Below, one piece after another: positions 37,200 to 47,256 of a DNA stretch of 64,000 nt (within the stretch, counting starts at the first letter, position 1; every line of letters begins with the position of its first letter). Both the position numbers and the translations under genes were made by a program. This DNA is from Thioalkalivibrio paradoxus ARh 1. Lineage in GTDB: Bacteria > Pseudomonadota > Gammaproteobacteria > Ectothiorhodospirales > Ectothiorhodospiraceae. A model generated the notes under the pieces. The model saw nothing but the letters and a program-made list of their open reading frames with translations. It was not told where the DNA came from and did not search any database. The stretch lies in NCBI RefSeq assembly GCF_000227685.2, contig NZ_CP007029.1, positions 718,501-782,500 of the forward strand. The letters are read 5' to 3'.

Positions 37200-39308
37200 T
37201 CAGAACTCGGCGTACCAGGTCAACCCGATGCTGCGCCCGGGTGCTCTCAGATCCTGGACGCCGTTGACGGGATCAATGCGGGCCGCGGTCATTTCGTTCA
37301 CGTGTTCGCGGTAATCACGGTCGAACAAGTTGCTGACCGACAGCGTCAGTTCGTGGCCCTTCAGGCCGGCGGATGGGCCGAAACGGTACCCGACTGCTGC
37401 GTCCACCGTGGTGAAGCCGGGAGTCTTGCGCTCGGCTCCGCCGCTGAACCGGTCCGCAGTGCGATCCTGTTTGGCGACGGCCCGGGCCTGTCCTCGCCAC
37501 TGCCATCCAAGGGGGGACTGCTGCGCGAGGCCCACGCTCAGTTCGGAAGGCGGCATCTGGTACAGGGGCTCGCGGAATTCGGGATCGCGGTTGTCGCCAC
37601 GTAGCCAGGTGCCCCAGGCAAAGGCCGACAGGCCGTCGCCAAGATCGTGATCGACGCTGAATTCGGCGCCACGGATCCGCGCGCTGTCCAGGTTCACGGT
37701 CTGCTTCACGTTGGGGGCGATGACCTGGCCGCCGATGTAGTCGCGAATGCGGCTTTCGTATACCGCCACCGTGTAACGGGTATCACCGATTCGGCCCCGT
37801 GCACCGACCTCGACGCTGAGGTTGCGTTCTGGCTCGAGTTGCGGATTGCTGAGCCAGTTGAAGCCGTCGCTGTAGGGATACGTCAGATAGCGCTCCAGCA
37901 GTCCGGCCGAACGGTATCCCTCGGACAAGCTGGCATAGGGATTGAAACCGGCGTCCAGCTCCCAGGTGGCGCCGGCGGACCAGGACAGGTTGTAGTCCGT
38001 CTTGTCGAGCGGCGCGGTCACCCCTAGCGCGCTGTCTGCGCTGCCCTGGACCTCGTCGTAGCGGGCGCCAAGGGTAATGGTGAAGTCGTCCAGGTAGATG
38101 TCGTCCTGCAGGAACACCCCGCGGGATTCCAGGCGGCCGTTGTCGATCAGCTGCAGCCGGAAGTCAGGCTGGAAGTCGGGTGCGAAGCCGACGAAGGATA
38201 CGGGCGATGCCTTGAGCTGCCACGCCTCGACGCCGGCGAGCAGCACATGGCGCGGATGCGGCGACAGTTCGACCTGCAGACGGCCGCCCCGGGTGTCGAA
38301 ATCGGTGTCCGAGGTTCGGTAGTCCTGGGCGCGCTCGCGGTTCCAGTCGTAGTTCCCGCGCTCCAGATCCTGACGGTAGATCGAGGCGACCAGGCGTGTG
38401 TCCCAGGCGCCGCCGAGTTCGCCCTCGTAGCGGCCTTCGAGCAGATCCCGCTGTTGCCGTGGCGTGTAGTGCGTGTTCAGGCCGTCCGGCTGGTGCAGCC
38501 CGGCCCCGGGTGGTGGCACGATCGGCTCCTCCAGGTAACGCCTCGAGGCGAGGTACCAGACGTTCTCGCGCCGGTCGCGCTGCGCACGCAGCTGCACTTC
38601 ATGTCCGGGGGCCAGACTGGCGCGGTAGCGCAGGTGCAGCGCTCCCTGCTCGGTGCCGCTGTCGTCCAGCCGCTCGCCGGACCCGGTCTTGTAGTCGCCG
38701 GCATCGAGCCAGGCAGCGGACAGGTCGAGCAGCTGGGTGGCGCTCGACAGCGAGGTACCCACCGCCCCTCGAAAGCCGTCGTCCACCGAGGTGTACCCGA
38801 GGCGGGTCCAGCCGCGCACGTCGGGTTCGTCGGTGAAGCGGCCCCCGCGGGTGACGATGTTGATCACCCCGCCCATCGCCCCGGCTCCATAGAGGACCGA
38901 TCCGGGACCGCGGACCACCTCGATGCGCTCGATCAAATCCACGTTCACGTACGAGGCAAGCGACCCCCGGGCCGGCGGCTGCATCGCATTCACGCGCACG
39001 CCGTCGATCAGCACCAGCACCTGGTCCCGCTTCAGCCCGCGGATGATCGGGTCGACTCCGACCGAACCGTCCACCGCGACCGCGACTCCGGGTTCGCCAC
39101 GGAGCAGATCGCCGACGCTCCTGGCCTCCCGGCGACGGATCTCGTCGGACTCGATCACGTTCACCGACGCCGCGGTTTCGGACACGAGGGCCTCGTAGCC
39201 TTTCGCGGTCACGGTGACGGGTTCCAGCACGATCGCTTCGTCGGCGTGTGCTACGGCCGCGGCAATCGCCGCGGTCAGGCTCAGAACAGCGCTTGCTGTA
39301 TGGCGCAT
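37200..39308 (-). CDS. TonB-dependent outer-membrane receptor
   Basis: About 702 residues with a Sec signal peptide ending near AVAHA, a TonB-box-like EPVTVTAKG, a plug domain (VIESDEIRRREARSVGDLL, VDPIIRGLKRDQVLVLIDG, VRGPGSVLYGAGAMGGVINI) and a 22-strand barrel ending in the aromatic SIGLTWYAEF. It takes up a metal chelate or other ligand at the expense of the proton motive force. The ATG at 39308 is better spaced from GGGGG than the one at 39314; the frame is open to 39485. Ligand unknown. Placement between lbpA and lipoate ligase raises the possibility of a link to metal supply for sulfur oxidation. Confidence 0.9.
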   Translation of the reverse strand: MRHTASAVLSLTAAIAAAVAHADEAIVLEPVTVTAKGYEALVSETAASVNVIESDEIRRREARSVGDLLRGEPGVAVAVDGSVGVDPIIRGLKRDQVLVLIDGVRVNAMQPPARGSLASYVNVDLIERIEVVRGPGSVLYGAGAMGGVINIVTRGGRFTDEPDVRGWTRLGYTSVDDGFRGAVGTSLSSATQLLDLSAAWLDAGDYKTGSGERLDDSGTEQGALHLRYRASLAPGHEVQLRAQRDRRENVWYLASRRYLEEPIVPPPGAGLHQPDGLNTHYTPRQQRDLLEGRYEGELGGAWDTRLVASIYRQDLERGNYDWNRERAQDYRTSDTDFDTRGGRLQVELSPHPRHVLLAGVEAWQLKASPVSFVGFAPDFQPDFRLQLIDNGRLESRGVFLQDDIYLDDFTITLGARYDEVQGSADSALGVTAPLDKTDYNLSWSAGATWELDAGFNPYASLSEGYRSAGLLERYLTYPYSDGFNWLSNPQLEPERNLSVEVGARGRIGDTRYTVAVYESRIRDYIGGQVIAPNVKQTVNLDSARIRGAEFSVDHDLGDGLSAFAWGTWLRGDNRDPEFREPLYQMPPSELSVGLAQQSPLGWQWRGQARAVAKQDRTADRFSGGAERKTPGFTTVDAAVGYRFGPSAGLKGHELTLSVSNLFDRDYREHVNEMTAARIDPVNGVQDLRAPGRSIGLTWYAEF

Positions 39309-39630
39309 CTGCATATCCCCCTGGGATTCTTGCGATCTGTAGGCACCCACCAGGGGAGCCGAACGCACGGGACTCCCGGTCGGGCGATGCTTCCTTCGAA
39401 ACGTGGCGCTGTGCCGGTCACGAATTCTCGACAGGCCAAGGCGTGGTGCCGGCGGGTCCGTGGCGGCACCGTGCCATTGTTTCACAATATAAGCACGCTG
39501 TACCTATGGCCGCCGCCGCAACGGTCGAGTTGAGGCGAGCGCGGGCCGGCGACGCCCTGCGCCAGCCCCGAACCGGGCTTTGACGCCGGTCGGAAAAGGG
39601 CCTAGATTCCGGCCCATGGTCACCTGCGCG

Positions 39631-39660
39631 CAGAAGCCCCGTCGCCATGCGGGGCTTCTG
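39631..39660. other. Stem-loop in the gap upstream of 39789
   Basis: CAGAAGCCCCG (39631-39641) pairs perfectly with CGGGGCTTCTG (39650-39660) with an 8-base loop. It is terminator-like but lacks a T-tract. The 480-bp gap 39309-39788 otherwise contains only the probable TonB-receptor leader, including an AT-rich patch near 39480-39500; no gene or known riboswitch is evident. Confidence 0.5.
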
Positions 39661-39788
39661 TGTGATGGCCATTGGTTCCGGGCGGCTGGTGTTGGTGGCC
39701 GCGATCATGATGACCGGGTTGACGCCGCCTGCGCCGGCAGATCGCGCACGTCTGGCCCGAAACGCTTCGCAACCACAGGGAGAACGCC

Positions 39789-40691
39789 ATGCCGATTTCC
39801 ATCCTGACCCGGGGGCTGCTGGGTCTGCTGTTGCTGGGCCTCGCCAGTGTCGTGCACGCCGAGTACCTGCGGCCGATGGTGCTGGCGTATGCCAAGCCCG
39901 GCGCCGATGTCGGGGCCGAAGTCGCGACGGTGCAGGAACGCCTGAGCGAAGCCGGATTCCAGGTCCTCGGCGACTACCCGGTGACGTCGTCATCCCATGT
40001 GCTGGTGGTGACCTCCCCGGAACTGCTGGAGACGGCGGCCAGCATGCCCCGGGCGGCCTACATCGCGCCGCTGCGGGTGGCGGTGACGCGTGTCGACGGC
40101 CAGGTGCAGGTGAGCTACAACCACCTCGAATACTTCCGCCACGCCTACCGGATCGAACGTTCGCTGGCGCCGGTCATGGCCCGGCTGGCCGATGCCCTCG
40201 GCGCGCAGGAGAGTTTCGGGGCCGAAGGGCTGAGCCCGTCGGTGCTGTCCCGCTACCGGTACGCGTTCGGGATGGAGCGCTTCGGCGACCCCTACGAGCT
40301 TGGGAATTACCCCGATCGTGCGGCGGCACTGGCCGTTCTGGATGCCAATCTCGCCGAGAGCCGGGGCGGCGTGCGCGAAGTCTACCGGGTGGACATCCCG
40401 GGGCGCGACGCGACTCTGATCGGCGTCGCGATCCGTGAGGACGCCGGTGCGGACCGGGATGCAGCCGATGCCCATCAGCTCGCCACGGTGGACGTGGGGG
40501 ATCGGCGCCATACGGCGTATGTGCCCTACGAGATCCTGGTCAACGGCGGTCGCGTCGAAGCCCTGCACATGCGATTCCGAATGGCTCTGCACTTCCCGGA
40601 CCTGCGCATGGTGGGCGAGAATTCCTTCGTGCAGTTGCGGCGCTCGCCGGCCGCGGTCGAGCGGGCCCTGAGCATGGCCGCAGGGGGCTAG
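39789..40691 (+). CDS. Exported protein of unknown function
   Basis: A 300-residue protein with a Sec signal peptide (LTRGLLGLLLLGLASVVHA before EY). The mature part begins YLRPMVLAYAKPGADVGAEV and includes HVLVVTSPELLETAA, with spacing reminiscent of small alpha/beta domains of the DUF302 kind, then RYRYAFGMERFGDPYELGNY and a beta-rich C-terminus. No metal-binding or catalytic motif is clear. The start has AGGGAG upstream. It is followed at 53 bp by a zinc-ribbon gene and then by lipoate ligase on the same strand, hinting at a shared transcription unit. Confidence 0.75.
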   Translation: MPISILTRGLLGLLLLGLASVVHAEYLRPMVLAYAKPGADVGAEVATVQERLSEAGFQVLGDYPVTSSSHVLVVTSPELLETAASMPRAAYIAPLRVAVTRVDGQVQVSYNHLEYFRHAYRIERSLAPVMARLADALGAQESFGAEGLSPSVLSRYRYAFGMERFGDPYELGNYPDRAAALAVLDANLAESRGGVREVYRVDIPGRDATLIGVAIREDAGADRDAADAHQLATVDVGDRRHTAYVPYEILVNGGRVEALHMRFRMALHFPDLRMVGENSFVQLRRSPAAVERALSMAAGG

Positions 40692-40744
40692 ACTATGCCG
40701 TACCCGGCACCTTCGGTATTCCGGTCCACGGGAGGACGTGCTCC

Positions 40745-41080
40745 ATGACTGACATTGCGTCCCGGCTACAGCCCATCCGCGCCGGGCTCGCCGATCTCCA
40801 GCGAGAATTGACCGAGGTTGGACAGCCGTCCCTGGCTCAGCGGGCGCAGGATCTGTTGCGGGAATTGGACGCGCTGACGGATATCCCTGACGCTGCGCCC
40901 CGGCCCGCCCGCAGGCCGAAATCGGCGCATCGCAGAGACGAAGTGGAGAAGTGCCCGCGGTGCACGATCCGCAGCTTGCATCCGGTTCCGGACCAGGTAC
41001 GGGAAGGCACGGATGGAGCCGAGGAGATGCTCTGGCACTGCTCGAGCTGCGGATTCGAAGAGTGGCGCGGCGACGCCTGA
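40745..41080 (+). CDS. Zinc-ribbon protein, unknown function
   Basis: A 111-residue protein with an N-terminal helical half (LADLQRELTEVGQPSLAQRA) and a C-terminal zinc ribbon: CPRC at about 70-73 and CSSC near 99-102. GGAGG precedes the ATG. Such proteins often bind nucleic acid or another protein, but nothing more specific can be said. It is adjacent to the lipoate-protein ligase gene, with a 313-bp gap in which I see no gene. Confidence 0.65.
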   Translation: MTDIASRLQPIRAGLADLQRELTEVGQPSLAQRAQDLLRELDALTDIPDAAPRPARRPKSAHRRDEVEKCPRCTIRSLHPVPDQVREGTDGAEEMLWHCSSCGFEEWRGDA

Positions 41081-41393
41081 AGACGCCGCCGTTTTGCCTG
41101 CGGCAGCCGCCGGCCGCCGCGAACCGGATGCGCTGGCACCTCGCGCCTGGCGTGTCGCCCGGGCAGGAGTCTCCGCACCCGAGCGCCATACCAGGCACGC
41201 CGGCGCCACGCCCACTACCCACGTTCCCCGGGGCCATTTAGGCTCGCTGCGGCGGCTTCTGTATGCTCTGACCGTCGCCGCAGCAGGCCCATGTGCATGA
41301 AACCCGAACGGATTCCCCACCGCTTCCTGGCCCTTTTTCCGACCTTCGTCCCGAAGCCGACCGGTCCGCAGGGCAATCACGAGGGCTGATTTC

Positions 41394-42434
41394 TTGACCC
41401 GTCCGCCGGCTCCCGTATTTCTGGATGCGGGCAGTCTTTCCGCCCCCGCGATGCATGCCTTGTACACCGGGATGACTGCCTGTACCCGCGAGTCGGATTC
41501 GATGCGGGTGCTCTGGCTGGTCAGCGCCGAGGCCCATGTGTCGGTGGGTGCGAGCCAGAATGCCGCGGCTGACCTGGATCTCGCGGGTTGTGCCGCCCAA
41601 GGCATCCCGGTGGTGCGGCGGTCCCTGGGAGGCGGTGCGGTCTGGATCGACTCCGACCAGCCCTGCTTCTTCCTGGTGCTGCCGCGCAGGGCCCTTGCGC
41701 GTGGTCATCGGCACCTGTTCTCGCTTGGTATGGGCCTCGCGGTGGCGGTGTTGCGGCAACTGGGGCTCGGGGACGTGCAAATGCGCAGCCAGGACATCTG
41801 GGTCCAGGGCCGCAAGATCATGGGAACCGGTGCGGCGACGCTGGAAAACGGCTGCGTGTTCGGTGCGAGTTTTCTCCAGCGTTTTCCGGCCGAGCGTTTC
41901 CTGGCCTGTGTCCACGAGCCGAGCGAAGGGTATCGGGATTGGGTTCTGCCGGCCTTGCGCGAGGGAGTCACCGATTGCGAGCACGAGCTGGCGCTGACGC
42001 CGGGCGTCGACGCCTTCCGTGCCGCCTTGCACACCGCACTGCTGCAGCGCTTCGGCGTGGCACCCGAGCCCGAGGCTCTGGATCCGTCTTCCCGCGACCA
42101 CTGGATCGCCCGGGGACAGGAGGAACTGGACGAGATGGAGCAGGGCGAGACGCGGCCCGCGGTTCCGGGTGGCATCCGCATCAACCGTGCCAACCACGTG
42201 TTCGAGGCCCCGTCGCGCTGCGGACGCCTGCGCCTGCACGTGGCCGATACCCGGATCCGGCGCATCTGGTGCGAGGAACCGAGCATCGACCGCGTGCTCC
42301 AGGAGAGCGTGATCGGACTTGCGCCCGAGCGGCTGGTGCTGCGTGCGGGCCTCGGCTCCCGGCTCGCCCCCGGTCTGGTCGACGAGATCAGTTGCCGCAT
42401 CGACGCGCTCTACCGCGGGATCCGCAATTCCTAG
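41394..42434 (+). CDS. Lipoate-protein ligase (sLpl-like)
   Basis: A 346-residue biotin/lipoate ligase-fold protein. RRSLGGGAVWID (75-86) is the lipoyl-AMP binding motif, GRKIMGTGAA contains the conserved Lys141, and FGASFLQRFP follows. The C-terminal domain resembles the accessory LplB-like part fused in single-chain ligases. It should activate lipoate and attach it to a lipoyl domain; with lbpA 4.3 kb upstream and no pyruvate or glycine-cleavage genes here, LbpA is the likely substrate. Starts with TTG; no better start is visible. Assignment to the sLpl(AB) group of sulfur oxidisers is inference. Confidence 0.8.
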   Translation: MTRPPAPVFLDAGSLSAPAMHALYTGMTACTRESDSMRVLWLVSAEAHVSVGASQNAAADLDLAGCAAQGIPVVRRSLGGGAVWIDSDQPCFFLVLPRRALARGHRHLFSLGMGLAVAVLRQLGLGDVQMRSQDIWVQGRKIMGTGAATLENGCVFGASFLQRFPAERFLACVHEPSEGYRDWVLPALREGVTDCEHELALTPGVDAFRAALHTALLQRFGVAPEPEALDPSSRDHWIARGQEELDEMEQGETRPAVPGGIRINRANHVFEAPSRCGRLRLHVADTRIRRIWCEEPSIDRVLQESVIGLAPERLVLRAGLGSRLAPGLVDEISCRIDALYRGIRNS

Positions 42435-42497
42435 CAGCCTGTTGGACTTGGGCTGTTAACGTAAATGTCACGGCCTGTCTCGTGTCCCGGGCGACCC

Positions 42498-42611
42498 GTA
42501 GGGCGGAAAAGCGCAGCGTCATCCGCCATACGGCGTTCGTAGCGCCCCGGGCGCCCGCGGCAATCCGGGCGCCCGCTGGCGGATGACGGCCTTCGGCCTT
42601 TTCCGCCCTAC
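42498..42611. repeat. Family A palindromic repeat
   Basis: Begins GTAGGGCGGAAAAGCGCAGC and ends CCTTTTCCGCCCTAC. The preceding bases ACGGCCTGTCTCGTGTCCCG also precede the copy at 14519 and, inverted, follow the copy at 48129, so the mobile or duplicated unit is longer than the palindrome. It directly abuts a family B element. Confidence 0.85.
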
Positions 42612-42616
42612 GCCTA

Positions 42617-42739
42617 CTGAAAAAAGGGTCCTGTCATTGCGAGCGAAGCGCGGCAATCCAGGGTGCGCCCACGAAATCCGTGCTTTATGGATCGCCACGT
42701 CGCTTCGCTCCTCGCGATGACGGATTAGGCAGCGTTTCC
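42617..42739. mobile_element. Family B MITE-like element, inverted and truncated at one end
   Basis: Reverse orientation relative to 31139-31268: CTGAAAAAAGGG...CTGTCATTGCGAGCG at the left and CAGCGTTTCC followed by CTAG (42740-42743) at the right. The left terminal GGAAACG and its flanking CTAG are missing, replaced by the end of the family A repeat. 42744-42975 contains only the ilvI leader. Confidence 0.75.
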
Positions 42740-42975
42740 CTAGGGGGCAGGGGTGAGGGCAGCCGGCGGGCGGATCCTCCCCTGCATGGAACTCCCCGGC
42801 AGTGCACCCACGTACACGCGGGGTATCTGCGATGTCGTTCAGAAATGGCCAATATTCGTGCATCACGGAACCGTGAAAGTAAAGCCGTTTCGTATTACGA
42901 TGTGTAGCCATTTTTGACCCGATGTCCGCGTTCGAACACGATCGCGCCGTTGACCCCTCAGGAACCATCGAAGCC

Positions 42976-44694
42976 ATGTCCGAGACCTCCGCGAAGCCCA
43001 CCGCCATCACCGGCGCCGAAATCTTTGTCCGCTGCCTGCAGGAAGAGGGTGTCGAGGTCGTATTCGGGTACCCGGGTGGCGCGGTTCTGCACATCTACGA
43101 TGCGCTGTACCGGCAGGACAAGGTCTCGCACATCCTGGTGCGCCATGAGCAGGGCGCGGTGCACGCGGCGGAGGGTTACGCGAAGTCCTCGAATCAGTGC
43201 GGTGTCGCGCTGGTGACCTCGGGCCCCGGTGCGACCAACGCGGTGACCGGCATCGCCGACGCCTACATGGACTCGGTGCCGCTGGTCGTGTTCACCGGCC
43301 AGGTGCCGACCAACCTGATCGGCAACGACGCGTTCCAGGAAGTCGACACGGTCGGCATCACCCGTCCCTGCGTGAAGCACAATTTCCTGGTCAAGGACGT
43401 GAACGACCTCGCGACGACGATCAAGAAGGCGTTCTATGTCGCGACCACCGGGCGGCCCGGCCCTGTGGTGGTCGACATTCCAAAGGATGTGACCGCGCAA
43501 ACCGCGGTGTTCGAATATCCGAAGCAGATTCGGATGCGTTCGTACAATCCGACCACGCGCGGGCACGGCGGCCAGATTCGCAAGGCGCTCGACCTGATCC
43601 TGTCGGCGCAGAAGCCGATGCTCTACACCGGCGGAGGCATCATCCTGGGGCAGGCGTCCGAGGCGTTGACCGAGTTTACCCGCCGCCTGGGCTACCCGAT
43701 CACCAACACGCTGATGGGCCTGGGCGGTTTCCCGGCGTCGGATCCGCTGTTCCTCGGCATGCTTGGGATGCACGGCACCTACGAGGCGAACATGGCGATG
43801 CACTACGCCGACGTGGTGATCGCGATCGGCGCGCGCTTCGACGACCGGGTGACCGGTAACATCGAGAAATTCTGCCCCTACGCGAAGATCGTCCACATCG
43901 ACGTCGATCCGGCGTCGATCTCGAAGAACGTGAAGGTCGACGTGCCGATCGTCGGCCAGGTCGAGCCGGTGCTGCGCGAGATGCTCCGGGAACTGGAGTC
44001 GATGAACCGCGAGCCCGACGCGGAGGCGCTGGCGGCCTGGTGGCGCCAGATCGAGGAATGGCGGGCGAAGGACTGCCTGAAGTTCGACCGGGCGTCGCCG
44101 ATCATCAAGCCGCAGCTGGTCGTGCAGAAACTCTGGGAACTGACCGGCGGCGATGCGATCGTGACCTCGGACGTCGGCCAGCACCAGATGTGGGCAGCGC
44201 AGTTCTACCGCTTCGACAAGCCGAATCGCTGGATCAACTCCGGCGGGCTCGGGACCATGGGTGTCGGCCTGCCGTTCGCGATGGGCGCGCAGTTCGCGAA
44301 CCCCGACGCGACGGTCGCCTGCATCACCGGCGAGGCCAGCATCCAGATGTGCATCCAGGAACTGTCGACCTGCCTGCAGTACCAGCTGCCGATCAAGATC
44401 GTGAACCTGAACAACCGCTACCTGGGCATGGTGCGGCAATGGCAGGAGTTCTTCTACCAGGGCCGCTATGCGATGTCGTACATGGACGCGCTGCCCGATT
44501 TCGTGAAGCTCGCCGAGAGCTACGGGCATGTCGGCATGCGCATCGAACAGCCGGGCGACGTCGAGGGGGCATTGCGCGAGGCGCTGGCGATGAAGGACCG
44601 GCTGGTGTTTCTGGACTTCATCACCGACCAATCCGAGAACGTCTACCCAATGATTCCGGCGGGCGCCGGCCAGAACGAAATGATCCTGGTGTAG
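42976..44694 (+). CDS. ilvI: Acetolactate synthase large subunit
   Basis: About 572 residues, a ThDP enzyme making acetolactate or acetohydroxybutyrate for branched-chain amino acids. VVFGYPGGAVLHIYDAL, the catalytic Glu in RHEQGAVHAAEG, GPGATNAVTGIADAYMDSVP, and the ThDP-Mg motif GEASIQMCIQELSTCLQYQL with LNNRYLGMVRQWQ are all present. I start at the ATG at 42976 (MSETSAKPTAITGAEIF), as relatives do; the upstream ATG at 42922 adds 18 atypical residues. ilvH follows after 15 bp. Confidence 0.95.
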   Translation: MSETSAKPTAITGAEIFVRCLQEEGVEVVFGYPGGAVLHIYDALYRQDKVSHILVRHEQGAVHAAEGYAKSSNQCGVALVTSGPGATNAVTGIADAYMDSVPLVVFTGQVPTNLIGNDAFQEVDTVGITRPCVKHNFLVKDVNDLATTIKKAFYVATTGRPGPVVVDIPKDVTAQTAVFEYPKQIRMRSYNPTTRGHGGQIRKALDLILSAQKPMLYTGGGIILGQASEALTEFTRRLGYPITNTLMGLGGFPASDPLFLGMLGMHGTYEANMAMHYADVVIAIGARFDDRVTGNIEKFCPYAKIVHIDVDPASISKNVKVDVPIVGQVEPVLREMLRELESMNREPDAEALAAWWRQIEEWRAKDCLKFDRASPIIKPQLVVQKLWELTGGDAIVTSDVGQHQMWAAQFYRFDKPNRWINSGGLGTMGVGLPFAMGAQFANPDATVACITGEASIQMCIQELSTCLQYQLPIKIVNLNNRYLGMVRQWQEFFYQGRYAMSYMDALPDFVKLAESYGHVGMRIEQPGDVEGALREALAMKDRLVFLDFITDQSENVYPMIPAGAGQNEMILV

Positions 44695-44709
44695 GGGAAA
44701 GGGACCAGC

Positions 44710-45204
44710 ATGCGACACATCATCAGTCTGTTACTCGAGAACGAATCGGGCGCGCTGTCGCGCGTGTCCGGCCTGTTCTCGGCCCGCGGCTACAACATCG
44801 AGTCGCTGACCGTCGCCCCCACCGACGATCCCAGCCTGTCGCGGATGACGATCGTGACCAGCGGTTCCGAGGAAATCATCGAGCAGATCACCAAGCAGCT
44901 GAACAAGCTGATCGACGTGGTGCGCCTGATCGACCTGACGCCCTACCGGCACATCGAGCGCGAAATGATGATGGTGAAGGTCAAGGTGGCCGAGGCCAGC
45001 GACCGCGAAGAGGCGAAGCGCCTGACCGACATCTTCCGCGGCAGCATCATCGACGTCTCCCAGGAAACCTATGTGATCGAACTCACCGGCCACGGGAGCA
45101 AGCTGGATTCGTTCCTGGAGGCGCTTCAGGGTTTTCCGGTGATGGAGGTCGTGCGCTCGGGCGTGATGGGCATCGCCCGCGGCGACGTGGCGCTGCACCT
45201 GTAA
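44710..45204 (+). CDS. ilvH: Acetolactate synthase small (regulatory) subunit
   Basis: A 164-residue regulatory subunit. The N-terminal ACT domain reads MRHIISLLLENESGALSRVSGLFSARGYN split across its first strands and helix, with valine-binding residues around NESGALSR; a second ACT-like domain follows (VKVAEASDREEAKRLTDIFR). It activates the large subunit and mediates valine inhibition. Spaced 15 bp after ilvI with GGGA as Shine-Dalgarno. Confidence 0.96.
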   Translation: MRHIISLLLENESGALSRVSGLFSARGYNIESLTVAPTDDPSLSRMTIVTSGSEEIIEQITKQLNKLIDVVRLIDLTPYRHIEREMMMVKVKVAEASDREEAKRLTDIFRGSIIDVSQETYVIELTGHGSKLDSFLEALQGFPVMEVVRSGVMGIARGDVALHL

Positions 45205-45225
45205 GCGATGCGGTTGGGCCGCAGC

Positions 45226-46514
<1,289 letters not shown>

Positions 46515-46596
46515 TCCGCGGCGGCCCGGCCGCCCCGGCAGGTCGGGGCGGTTCCGTTCCCGCCGCCTCCAGCCGCGAATCCGAACCGAGTTTCCG

Positions 46597-47256
46597 ATGT
46601 TTCCGATAGCGCCCGAAGGAAGGCTGTTCGTCGTCGGCACCGCATGGCTTGCGGTGATCACGCTGCTGTTCGGCTACACCGAGCCCGGGGCGTTTCTCGT
46701 GACGCTGGCGGTGGCCTTGCTGCTGGTGTTCCGCGATTTCGTGCGCCGGGATCCGCCGGCCAACGCGCTGGGGTTGCTGGCCCCGGTGGACGGTGTCGTG
46801 CAGTCGCTCGATCAGGGCACCGATCCGTTCACCGGCAAACCGGCGCAGCGGATCGTGATCCGCCAGCGGGCGTTGGGCGAATACCATCTGCATGCCCCGC
46901 AGGAGGCGAAGCTGCTGCGCCGCGCGTGGCCCGGCAGGGACACCGGCGATCCGGTCGATCCCCAGCTGAACGGTCAGCTCGGGTTTGCCTTCGAGACCGA
47001 CGAGGGGCAAGGCTTTTCGCTGGCGTTCGACCTGCGCCGCTGGCCGCGCTTCGTTCGTGTCGGCGCGGTGACCGGCAGCCGGATCGGGCGCGGAAAGCGG
47101 CTTGGGTTCGCGGGATTCGGCAGCACCGTGACCCTGTGGGTTCCGGCCAAGTCGGCGCTGACGGCGAGGCCCGGGCAACGCGTGTTCGCCGGAATGGATC
47201 GAATCGGTGATCTGCCCGGACACGCGGCGCGACCAACCGGGGAACCCGGCGGATGA
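46597..47256 (+). CDS. psd: Short-type phosphatidylserine decarboxylase
   Basis: A 219-residue protein of the short (archaeal-type) Psd group. Two N-terminal hydrophobic segments (FVVGTAWLAVITLLFGY, AFLVTLAVALLLVFRDFV) anchor it; LAPVDGVVQS is the conserved core, and FGSTVTL holds the Gly175-Ser176 site where the pyruvoyl group would form by self-cleavage. The HH-type motif of typical members is replaced around GEYHLHAPQ, so activity is likely but not assured. It makes phosphatidylethanolamine from the product of PssA, whose gene overlaps by ATGA. Confidence 0.85.
   Translation: MFPIAPEGRLFVVGTAWLAVITLLFGYTEPGAFLVTLAVALLLVFRDFVRRDPPANALGLLAPVDGVVQSLDQGTDPFTGKPAQRIVIRQRALGEYHLHAPQEAKLLRRAWPGRDTGDPVDPQLNGQLGFAFETDEGQGFSLAFDLRRWPRFVRVGAVTGSRIGRGKRLGFAGFGSTVTLWVPAKSALTARPGQRVFAGMDRIGDLPGHAARPTGEPGG

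Noticed and set aside
38247-39533. 428-codon plus-strand frame
   Set aside because: Antisense to the TonB-dependent receptor signal and plug region.
39309-39600. Possible cobalamin or other riboswitch upstream of the TonB receptor
   Set aside because: Looked for the B12-box and other conserved blocks on the minus strand; none found.
42744-42975. Leader peptide attenuator for ilvI
   Set aside because: No short frame rich in Leu, Val or Ile codons with a Shine-Dalgarno, and no antiterminator pair seen.
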